Of a stretch of 15,440 nt of DNA, positions 1 to 6,704 are shown in pieces. Numbering within the stretch: position 1 is the first letter of the stretch; the number at the start of each line of letters is the position of its first letter. Source of the stretch: an uncultured Clostridia bacterium (GTDB lineage: Bacteria; Bacillota; Clostridia; Christensenellales; Borkfalkiaceae); the NCBI GenBank assembly GCA_947174975.1, contig CAMWLA010000017.1, positions 1 through 15,440 on the forward strand, given 5' to 3'. The notes beneath the pieces are model-generated. The model searched no databases, was not told the DNA's origin, and saw nothing but the letters and a program-made list of their open reading frames with translations. The position numbers and the translations under genes were made by a program.

Positions 1-56
1 AATGTAAACCAAAATAAAAAAAATCCCATTTTCACAGAATTTGACAATTTATATTC

Positions 57-85
57 TTGATTTATGACAAAATTTAGTGTATAAT
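57..85 (+). promoter_or_regulatory. Putative sigma-A-type promoter for the LRR surface protein unit
   Basis: A perfect -10 box TATAAT lies at 80-85, with TTGATT at 57-62 as a -35 box (4 of 6 consensus bases) across a 17-bp spacer. Transcription would start near base 92, giving a leader of about 86 nt before the ATG at 178. A better-looking TTGACA at 41-46 is too far (33 bp) from TATAAT to be its partner. It belongs to a motif TGACAATTTA (42-51) that recurs as TGACAAAATTTA at 65-76, so it may be a regulator site rather than a -35. The stretch 1-177 is AT-rich and I see no gene in it. Confidence 0.6.
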
Positions 86-177
86 TTCTATCGGTAATAT
101 TGTATTATCGTGGATTAGTGTGTCTTTTTCTGCGGAAATACATACATAGCCTATAAATATCCGAAAGGAGAAACTGT

Positions 178-3100
178 ATGACAAGTTTCAGAAAAAAACT
201 ATCATTATTGCTTTTTGCGCTGTTTGCCGCAGTAAGTTTGGGCTTGGGGCTTTTATTCTTGCCCGAAGCGCCGCACGCGGCCGACGGAGCGGTTGATCTC
301 GGCTCCTCGTTTTTGAATATTGACGAAAACGGCGTATTTACGGGATTAAAGGATAGCGCCTATTCCCACATAGGCACGAAGAATTTCACTATCACGCTTC
401 CCAATACGGTAACGGCAATCGGCAACGGCAACTCTCTTGACGACAGCGCACAGCCTACTACGAATTTGCTTTTCGGTAACGGCACATACAACTATGCGCG
501 TTATCTTACCGGAGTAAATTTCGACGCGCCCGAAAATATAGAATCCATAGGGTATAGGGCTTTCGTGGGCTGTACGGCGCTTACCGAAATGGATTTAAGC
601 ACGCTTACCAACCTTAATACGATGGAAGGCGGCGTTTTCAGAGAATGCACCGCGCTCACTTCCGTGACTTTGCCCGCGAGCATTACCGAAATCCCCGAAT
701 ATACGTTCAGAGGATGTACCAAGCTTGCAACGGTTACGTTTAACGGCAACGTTACGTCAATCGGCGTAAGCGCGTTTGCATATTGCGGATCGCTTGAATT
801 CACTTTCCCCGCAAGCTTAACTTCGATAGGTAATTCGGCGTTTGTCAGCTGCTCGAAGATTTATACTGCAGATTTAAGCAACGTTACGTCAATCGGCGTA
901 AGCGCGTTTGCAAACTGCGTAAATCTTACGGACGCAACTCTTCCCGACGGTATTACCGTAATTCCCGAAAGATTATTTCAAAACTGTTCAAAGCTCGATA
1001 CGTTCAATATTCCCGACAGCGTGACGGAAGTCGGCGAGTACGCGTTCAACAACTGTATTGCAATCGAAACGCTTACTATACCCGCCGGCATTACGGCGAT
1101 AGGCAATAACGCGTTTACCGGACTTGACGGCGTTACGAGAATAAACTATTACGCTGTCAGCGCATCTACCGGCACTTCGCCGTTTGCACTGTCGAGAGAC
1201 GGCTACAAGCGTTCAAGCGGAGTGGAAGTACACATAGGCGACCTTTCGCTTTCCACGGCGGTAGAGTTAATTCCCCAAGGCTTGTTCGAAGGACACGAAG
1301 CTGTAAAAAAGGTTCTTTTCAGTAACGTTGATTTAAGTGACGGTGTACAGGATTTAGGTATAAACGCATTCAAGGGTTGTACTTCCCTTGCGGAGGTCGG
1401 CTTCGGCGACTCGTGTACTATAACGGTAATAAACGACAGCACGTTTAACGGTTGCTCGTCGTTATACGAAGTGAGAGGATTAGGCAATATCGGTCTTCAG
1501 ACGATAGGCGAGAAGGCGTTCTATAACTGTCGTGCGCTGAACAGCGTGGTAATCGGCGAAGACGTAACCGCAATAAGCAAAGAAGCTTTCAACGGCTGTA
1601 CGCGCCTTATCGAGGTTCAGAATAAATCGGGGTTAACTATAACCGCCGGTACTACAGGGCCCAACGACTCGTGCGTGGCGAGATATGCAAAACACGTCTA
1701 CTCTGACGACAACGGCTCGAGAATAAGCAAGGACACGAACGATTATATTTTCTATGCCGACGTAAAGAGCGATACGCAATACGAAGTCTGGCTGATGGGT
1801 TATGCGGGTGCAGATACCGCGTTGACGCTTCCCAGCGCGTATAACAATAAATACGAATACAATATATACGAGTCGGCGTTTATGGGCAACACCCAGATTA
1901 CAAGCGTGAGAACCCGTACCGCAAGCTCGCCCAGTCCGAGAATAATTAACGATTCGGCGTTTGCATACTGCACGTCGCTTTCTGCAGTTTCTTTCTCCAC
2001 CAATCTCGAACAGGTTGGCGACAGACTTTTCGAAGACTGCACGTCGCTTACCGACGTTGATTTTAACGGCAACGTGAAGCTGACTACGGTTTCCGATTAT
2101 ATGTTCAAAGGTTGCACGAACCTTAAAAACGTAATAATTCCGTCGGGCGTTCAGTTTATAAATTTCAGCGCTTTCCTCGGCTGTGAAAAGCTTGCAACTG
2201 TAACGTTCAGCGGTAATAAAGTGTCGACATTGGGCGGAAGCGCTTTCAGAGACTGTACGTCGCTCAGAGCGATAAAATTGCCCGCGTCCGTAAAATCTAT
2301 CGGACCCAACTGCTTCAACGGCTGTTCAAACCTTCAATTCGTCCATCTTCCCGTTGACGAAACGAATAAAGAAGTTGAATATAAAAACGACGTATTCAAA
2401 GACTGTGCGGAAGATTTACTTCTCATTTCCGCGAACAAAGCGCAGTACGCGCTTGACGCCGAGAAAGAAAATCTCAAAGATTACGAAGACAGACTTACAT
2501 ATATAGTTCCTTTAATTCTTATCTATCCCGACGGTGACGAAGAGCATTATGAGAATAAGCTGTTCGGAATGCCCGGCGATTTCTCGCAGAACCTTACGAC
2601 GCTTATCTGGTCTTCATCGGGCCGTATGCCCATTCAAGGCCACGGCGATAAACAGCTTTACGTAGAGTCGAAATGGTTTAAGAAAGTTGATGACAATATT
2701 TACGCAACGGAAGTCGGCGTTGCCGAGCTTACCGCAATGCTTGAAGAGGAAGGAGTAGAGTCGATAACGCTTTATGCAAGATACTTTGCCCACCCCAACA
2801 TTACGGCGCCCGGGCACTTGCAGTACGAGGCGGGTCAAGAATATACGATAAAAGATATTCTTATGTCCGACGCGTTTAAAAAGGACGGTTACGTAATCGA
2901 CGAAGCGAGTGCGGAAAACCTCATTAAAACTTTCAGCATCAGCATAGTATCGCACACGTTTGTAAACGGCACTGCGGACAATTGGATTTGGGAACCGGGT
3001 AAGGTTATTACCGACGCCGGCACGTACGTTATGAGTATTTCCCTTCCTACGGACGGTTCGTACGGACTGTGGGCAAATCCCAAAACCGTTGAGTTTATCG

Positions 3101-5784
3101 TTGATGCGGGAACTGTTAACGTTGACGATTTAATCATATGGAAAGCTCTTGCCCCCGATATCGAATACGACAGTAACGGCAAGATAAAGACTACCACACT
3201 GTATTTCTACGACAGTACGACCCCCTATCTCGAAAAACTCGTTTCGGGTACGGACAGTGAAGGTAACCCCACTTATGAGATACCCAGCGAAACGGCGGAC
3301 GTTTCCGCTTCGTATACCGTATTCACGGGCAGTGAAATTACCATAACGCTTGACTGGATTGATTTATCGCACAACTACGGACAAATCGGTTCGTATACCG
3401 GCAACGTTCAGACTGTAGCGGGTACGTACACTGCAAGCGCCGTGTTAACCCCCGGCAACAACTACGTGTTCAGTTTTAGCAACAGTTCGAAAGCTCACGA
3501 AAGATGGCGCGCTCTCGGTCTGTCGTTTGAAAAGAATGACGATACGATAATCGTAACCAAAACGTGGTATATCGTAATTTCCAACGTAAACCAGTTGCTT
3601 TCCGGAGACGAGAACGGCGGTCTGTTCGATATACCCAAGGAATGGAATTATAAGGACGAAACGAAGCTTCCTTCAAAACCCGTTCTTTCGCAAATCAACG
3701 GGCAGGCTCCCGACATACTTACGTTTACGCTTTCGTTTACCGACCCTCACGGCAACGTCGTGAATTTCGGAACCAAGGAAAACGGAATATCGATAAACCA
3801 ATATTACAGCTATTTCAACTCGACTATGCCCGCCGGCGAATATAGGGCAACCTTCTACATCGCCGAAGGACGTGACGCGGACGGAAAACCCGTAACGGGC
3901 GATCCCCAAGGCAAAACTTTCACGTTTACCGTCAACGAGATTACGGTAACGAGAAGCGATATTAACTCCGTTAAGGATAAGCTCGGAAATTCCGACGACC
4001 CTTACGAAGATAACAAGCTGTATTTCAAGGGCGCGGAAGCAATTGAGCTTTTAAACAGAGTTTATCAGCAGAAGATGCCCGGTTCAACCTATATATGGTC
4101 GAACTATGCGGACTACTATACGCCGTTTGAAATTAAATACCGCGTTGTGAAAACGGGCCAGGTTAACGACGACGAGAATTACTATACCGCAGCGGAATTC
4201 GAAACGAACGGCGCGTTAAATGCGGTTAAACCTCAATCGATTGGTTCATATACCGTCTACTATATAATCGAAGCTCCCAACTTCAAGGGCAACATAACGG
4301 GCAGTTATAAGCAGAATATCACTAAAACCTTCAGACCCGTACTTTCCGCATTCGACTATGAAGACGGCAACGTTTTACACACGGTATTGAACGCACTTAA
4401 GAGATTTGACGAATCTGAAGGAATATCGACTGCGAATTATTACGAAATATATACCAAGCTCGATTATTCCAAGCTTGACGCAAACGATCCTTTGAGAGAT
4501 AAATCTCTCAGTGCTTCGACGGTACTGAGGGCGAAATTCGGCTCGGGCATGAACGACACTTATGTTGACGTCGGTACGCACTATATCTTCCTTAAAGTAA
4601 GGGATGAATACAGCTCGTACATCAAATTCAGCGGCGATATTTACGAAGACTATCTCGTTCTTCCCGTTGAAATTATTGCGTCGATTAATTCTCTTTCGGT
4701 AACCGAGTGGGAGTTCGGCAAATTTGACGAAAAAGTTAACGCACCCGTGTTAAAGGTATCCTACGGCGAAAATACGCAGTATATGTTTACGCTTATTCAG
4801 TCGGGTACGAACAAGCAGTTTATCTATTTCAGCGGCTACGGCGCTGTGGCGGCTCCTTTGGATCAGTCTTTCAATGACGCACCCGTAGGCGACTATACGA
4901 TTAACGCGTACGCGTTGTCAAACGGAACGATAATGTTCAGACTTGAAAATATCGAATTCAAGATACACAAGGCTAATATCTATTTCGATAAAACGCCTTA
5001 CCTCAGCGGCTGGACTTACGGAACGCTGAACAGAGATACCGATATCGCAAGTCAGATTTTAAACGCTATTACGCTCGGTTCCGAAATAGATAAGAACATC
5101 AAAAACGAAATCGTAGTCAGATACAGCACGGCTGCGGCTTGGGAAGCGGCTAAATCTTCCGCCGAAAGACTTTCTACGGACGCGGCTGGCAACGTTCCTT
5201 GCGGAGATTACTACGTAATTCTTACGCGTAAGGCGGACGCAAATTACGAGGAGCTCAGCTGTCCTATTAAATTCTCGGTGCTTAAAGGCGCCAACCATTG
5301 GGACGTTGAACCGACCGACCAGATTCTGGCGCACGGCGAAACTACGGTAAGCTCACTTTACGACTTATTCAGAACGCACTACGCAACTCGGGACGATATG
5401 ACGATTGAGCTTAGGCTCGAGGGCGGAAGCGACGCAGACTGGCGCGCTGTGGAAAATTCTCCTTATCTTGAGGACGTAGTCAGCGGCAGACTCGGCGAAG
5501 GTTCTTACGAAATGAGAATAACGGTAGCTTCCAAGGATTACGCGCAGCTTCAGGAAACGGTTTCGCTGAAGGTTGTAAACCCGAAAGATATTCCCGTAAA
5601 GGATAATCCCGCAAACGGCGGCGACGACGGAGTTTCCAATACGGCTGTAATTGCGGCGCTCATCGTGTTCGGCGTAATTGCGGTTGCGGTTATCGCAGTA
5701 GGCGTAGTAGTTATCGTAATGAGAAATAAAAAGGCAAACGCCGACTACTTAAAGACGGTTAAGTCTGAAATGAAGAGGAGGTAA
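178..5784 (+). CDS. Giant BspA-type leucine-rich-repeat surface protein, single C-terminal membrane anchor
   Basis: An 1868-residue exported protein. The start at 178 is set by AAAGGAG at 164-170, 7 nt upstream, and by the signal peptide that follows: MTSFRKK, a hydrophobic core and probable cleavage near APHAA (about residue 35). Residues about 69-755 carry some 22 copies of the BspA/LRR_5 pattern (AFxxCxxLxxV, then LPxxVxxIG). A non-LRR insertion lies at about 480-560. Residues about 775-872 resemble an InlB B-repeat-like domain (ending TLYARY). Residues about 880-1805 form a chain of beta-rich Ig-like units with the WxYG/WxFG and (A/P)GxY hallmarks, for example W988, W1511, W1612 and W1708. 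A helix at about 1822-1848 is followed by a 20-residue basic tail ending KRR. There is no LPXTG motif, so it should stay embedded in the cytoplasmic membrane. LRR_5 proteins are usually adhesins or binding proteins; the ligand here is unknown. Its stop lies 6 nt before the next ATG, so the two are probably co-translated. Confidence 0.9.
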   Translation: MTSFRKKLSLLLFALFAAVSLGLGLLFLPEAPHAADGAVDLGSSFLNIDENGVFTGLKDSAYSHIGTKNFTITLPNTVTAIGNGNSLDDSAQPTTNLLFGNGTYNYARYLTGVNFDAPENIESIGYRAFVGCTALTEMDLSTLTNLNTMEGGVFRECTALTSVTLPASITEIPEYTFRGCTKLATVTFNGNVTSIGVSAFAYCGSLEFTFPASLTSIGNSAFVSCSKIYTADLSNVTSIGVSAFANCVNLTDATLPDGITVIPERLFQNCSKLDTFNIPDSVTEVGEYAFNNCIAIETLTIPAGITAIGNNAFTGLDGVTRINYYAVSASTGTSPFALSRDGYKRSSGVEVHIGDLSLSTAVELIPQGLFEGHEAVKKVLFSNVDLSDGVQDLGINAFKGCTSLAEVGFGDSCTITVINDSTFNGCSSLYEVRGLGNIGLQTIGEKAFYNCRALNSVVIGEDVTAISKEAFNGCTRLIEVQNKSGLTITAGTTGPNDSCVARYAKHVYSDDNGSRISKDTNDYIFYADVKSDTQYEVWLMGYAGADTALTLPSAYNNKYEYNIYESAFMGNTQITSVRTRTASSPSPRIINDSAFAYCTSLSAVSFSTNLEQVGDRLFEDCTSLTDVDFNGNVKLTTVSDYMFKGCTNLKNVIIPSGVQFINFSAFLGCEKLATVTFSGNKVSTLGGSAFRDCTSLRAIKLPASVKSIGPNCFNGCSNLQFVHLPVDETNKEVEYKNDVFKDCAEDLLLISANKAQYALDAEKENLKDYEDRLTYIVPLILIYPDGDEEHYENKLFGMPGDFSQNLTTLIWSSSGRMPIQGHGDKQLYVESKWFKKVDDNIYATEVGVAELTAMLEEEGVESITLYARYFAHPNITAPGHLQYEAGQEYTIKDILMSDAFKKDGYVIDEASAENLIKTFSISIVSHTFVNGTADNWIWEPGKVITDAGTYVMSISLPTDGSYGLWANPKTVEFIVDAGTVNVDDLIIWKALAPDIEYDSNGKIKTTTLYFYDSTTPYLEKLVSGTDSEGNPTYEIPSETADVSASYTVFTGSEITITLDWIDLSHNYGQIGSYTGNVQTVAGTYTASAVLTPGNNYVFSFSNSSKAHERWRALGLSFEKNDDTIIVTKTWYIVISNVNQLLSGDENGGLFDIPKEWNYKDETKLPSKPVLSQINGQAPDILTFTLSFTDPHGNVVNFGTKENGISINQYYSYFNSTMPAGEYRATFYIAEGRDADGKPVTGDPQGKTFTFTVNEITVTRSDINSVKDKLGNSDDPYEDNKLYFKGAEAIELLNRVYQQKMPGSTYIWSNYADYYTPFEIKYRVVKTGQVNDDENYYTAAEFETNGALNAVKPQSIGSYTVYYIIEAPNFKGNITGSYKQNITKTFRPVLSAFDYEDGNVLHTVLNALKRFDESEGISTANYYEIYTKLDYSKLDANDPLRDKSLSASTVLRAKFGSGMNDTYVDVGTHYIFLKVRDEYSSYIKFSGDIYEDYLVLPVEIIASINSLSVTEWEFGKFDEKVNAPVLKVSYGENTQYMFTLIQSGTNKQFIYFSGYGAVAAPLDQSFNDAPVGDYTINAYALSNGTIMFRLENIEFKIHKANIYFDKTPYLSGWTYGTLNRDTDIASQILNAITLGSEIDKNIKNEIVVRYSTAAAWEAAKSSAERLSTDAAGNVPCGDYYVILTRKADANYEELSCPIKFSVLKGANHWDVEPTDQILAHGETTVSSLYDLFRTHYATRDDMTIELRLEGGSDADWRAVENSPYLEDVVSGRLGEGSYEMRITVASKDYAQLQETVSLKVVNPKDIPVKDNPANGGDDGVSNTAVIAALIVFGVIAVAVIAVGVVVIVMRNKKANADYLKTVKSEMKRR
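382..2433 (+). repeat. Array of about 22 BspA/LRR_5 leucine-rich repeats
   Basis: Protein-level tandem repeats of about 22-23 residues. Examples are YRAFVGCTALTEM, EYTFRGCTKLATV, VSAFAYCGSLEFT, KEAFNGCTRLIEV, DRLFEDCTSLTDV and PNCFNGCSNLQFV. The conserved core is (A/T)F-x-x-C-x-x-L-x-x-V, alternating with LPxSVTxIG-type strands. Two units are still identical at DNA level over 35 bp (746-780 and 878-912, 132 bp or two repeat units apart), which points to fairly recent internal duplication. The known LRR_5 family forms a curved, single-stranded solenoid used for binding proteins or host surfaces. Confidence 0.88.
5775..5781 (+). promoter_or_regulatory. Ribosome binding site inside the last codons of the upstream gene
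   Basis: GAGGAGG at 5775-5781 ends 9 nt before the ATG at 5791. Its last six bases (AGG AGG) are the final two arginine codons of the LRR surface protein, immediately before the TAA at 5782-5784. The site decides the start of the 177-residue gene. It means ribosomes finishing the first gene sit on the initiation site of the second, as expected for coupled translation. Confidence 0.8.
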
Positions 5785-5790
5785 AGAAAT

Positions 5791-6324
5791 ATGTTGAATT
5801 TACTTGCATCCCGCGGATTATTCGCAGCCTTAATCGTAATTGCGGCGTTAGCCGTGCTCTTGTGCATCGGGTTTGCGGTTATGCTGTTTTTGAAACCTAT
5901 AAGAACTCAGAAAACGGTAGAAGCCGACGCGGTTAAACGAGAACTGTACAGACGTGAAACCGAACTGGTTATAAAGCTTGTTAAAGAAAACGCAACCGGC
6001 AAAGAGAGGGAAGATCTTTTAATGGATCTTCGCCGCAACAGACTGGTGCAGTTATTCGTTGACGAGATTATCCGAAACGAAAAGGCTGAACGCGGAATTG
6101 TCGACAAGCCGAACAAAGGCGCAAAGCGCCCCGTTCGCAGACCCGCAAACGCAGCTAAACCCGCTCCCGAGGCAAAGCCGGCTTCCGAGTCTGCTCCCGC
6201 AGATAAAGCAAACGAAGCCAAAGAGGAAGCGGCAACGGCACAAGCGGTTGAAAAACCGGAAAATAAAAAGCCCGCGGTTAAGAAGAAAAAGAACAGCTTG
6301 GAATTCGAGCCGTCGGAAGATTAA
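5791..6324 (+). CDS. Small N-terminally anchored cytoplasmic protein, putative partner of the LRR surface protein
   Basis: A 177-residue protein that I do not recognise as a named family. Residues about 10-34 form one strongly hydrophobic helix followed by KPIRTQK. By the positive-inside rule the N-terminus lies outside and the body in the cytoplasm. No signal-peptidase site follows the helix, so it should stay anchored. Residues about 41-107 are highly charged and predicted helical (ELYRRETELVIKLVKEN, then LLMDLRRNRLVQLFVDEII). From about 108 the protein becomes disordered-looking: a basic patch (KGAKRPVRRP), Ala/Pro/Glu/Lys-rich sequence, a KKKK cluster near 164-167 and an acidic end (EFEPSED). 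It starts 6 nt after the LRR gene and is followed directly by a terminator, so it makes a two-gene unit with that surface protein. The inference is a membrane adaptor or scaffold for its large neighbour; a role in assembly or export is an alternative. Confidence 0.85.
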   Translation: MLNLLASRGLFAALIVIAALAVLLCIGFAVMLFLKPIRTQKTVEADAVKRELYRRETELVIKLVKENATGKEREDLLMDLRRNRLVQLFVDEIIRNEKAERGIVDKPNKGAKRPVRRPANAAKPAPEAKPASESAPADKANEAKEEAATAQAVEKPENKKPAVKKKKNSLEFEPSED

Positions 6325-6328
6325 AAAT

Positions 6329-6358
6329 AAAAGGCGAACTTTTGAGTTCGCCTTTTTT
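6329..6358 (+). terminator. Rho-independent terminator closing the first unit
   Basis: A perfect inverted repeat lies 4 nt after the TAA: AAAAGGCGAACT (6329-6340), loop TTTG (6341-6344), AGTTCGCCTTTT (6345-6356), with a run of six T at 6353-6358. The GC-rich core GGCGAACT/AGTTCGCC plus the T run is a textbook intrinsic terminator. It separates the LRR/small-anchor unit from the next. Confidence 0.95.
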
Positions 6359-6367
6359 CTTTCTCAA

Positions 6368-6376
6368 TGTGGATAA
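6368..6376 (-). promoter_or_regulatory. Perfect DnaA-box sequence (copy 1)
   Basis: TGTGGATAA on the + strand is TTATCCACA on the - strand, an exact match to the bacterial DnaA-box consensus TTATNCACA. It lies about 10 nt after the T run of the terminator. Binding by DnaA is inferred from the match only. Confidence 0.5.
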
Positions 6377-6558
6377 ACGGACGTGAAAATACAAATTTAA
6401 TCAAAAATTACATAATCAAGCAGAGCTTGCAACAATTGGCAAGACGGGAAATCGGTCAAAATTGTCAATAACTTAGCGTTTCTGTTTTTTCAAATTCGCG
6501 AAAAAACGCGCAAAAACCCCGTTTTTACTCATATTTTATGCGCAAAATCGTTTACAAC

Positions 6559-6572
6559 CACAATATATTGTG
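6559..6572. promoter_or_regulatory. Perfect 14-bp palindrome, possible operator
   Basis: CACAATATATTGTG reads the same on both strands. It lies about 48 bp upstream of the -35 box at 6620. Its size and symmetry suit a site for a dimeric regulator, but no regulator gene lies in the window, and AT-rich palindromes of this kind can also occur by chance. Confidence 0.4.
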
Positions 6573-6580
6573 TATATAAG

Positions 6581-6589
6581 TGTGGATAA
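6581..6589 (-). promoter_or_regulatory. Perfect DnaA-box sequence (copy 2), next to a one-mismatch copy
   Basis: A second exact TGTGGATAA (TTATCCACA on the - strand). One base before it, TGTATATAA at 6571-6579 matches the consensus with one mismatch in the same orientation, so two sites sit 10 bp apart on the same face of the helix. Another one-mismatch copy, TGTCAATAA, lies at 6463-6471. The site is 31 bp upstream of the -35 box. Confidence 0.5.
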
Positions 6590-6619
6590 CTACAATTTTA
6601 AAAAAATTGTCAAAAAGGC

Positions 6620-6648
6620 TTGAAAATCGCGACAACTTTTGATATACT
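6620..6648 (+). promoter_or_regulatory. Extended -10 promoter for the second unit
   Basis: TTGAAA (6620-6625) and TATACT (6643-6648) are each 5 of 6 to the housekeeping consensus with an ideal 17-bp spacer. TG at 6640-6641 makes an extended -10 (TGaTATACT). Transcription would start near 6655, giving a leader of about 50 nt before the ATG at 6705. This is the strongest promoter-like sequence in the window. Confidence 0.7.
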
Positions 6649-6704
6649 TGTTAATAGCTATATTAGTCGAATTATATACTTTTGACATTTTAAGGTGATT
6701 TTAT

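Larger units (their letters stand above)
6359..6704. other. AT-rich intergenic region with several inverted repeats and two DnaA-box sequences
   Basis: These 346 bases show no credible gene. They hold two TGTGGATAA sequences (separate entries), a perfect palindrome at 6559-6572 and a promoter at 6620-6648. There are also small hairpins: GTTTTTTC/GAAAAAAC (6484-6491 and 6500-6507, 8-nt loop), AAAAAC/GTTTTT (6512-6517 and 6521-6526, loop CCC) and ACAATTTT/AAAATTGT (6592-6599 and 6603-6610, loop AAA). The 11-mer AAAATTGTCAA occurs twice (6458-6468 and 6603-6613). Its reverse complement is matched at 10 of 11 positions upstream of the first gene (41-51). The density of signals is higher than a simple promoter spacer needs. 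Confidence 0.6.

Noticed and set aside
41..69. TTGACA at 41-46 as the -35 box of the first promoter
   Set aside because: The only good -10 (TATAAT, 80-85) is 33 bp away, and no acceptable -10 lies 16-18 bp downstream of TTGACA.
6059..6376. Overlapping + strand frame across the end of the 177-residue gene and the terminator
   Set aside because: It runs through the terminator hairpin, has no upstream ribosome binding site and overlaps a well-supported gene in another frame.
6359..6704. Chromosomal replication origin
   Set aside because: There are two perfect DnaA boxes and AT richness, but no dnaA, dnaN or partition genes nearby and no usual dense box cluster. It is kept only as a finding to check.
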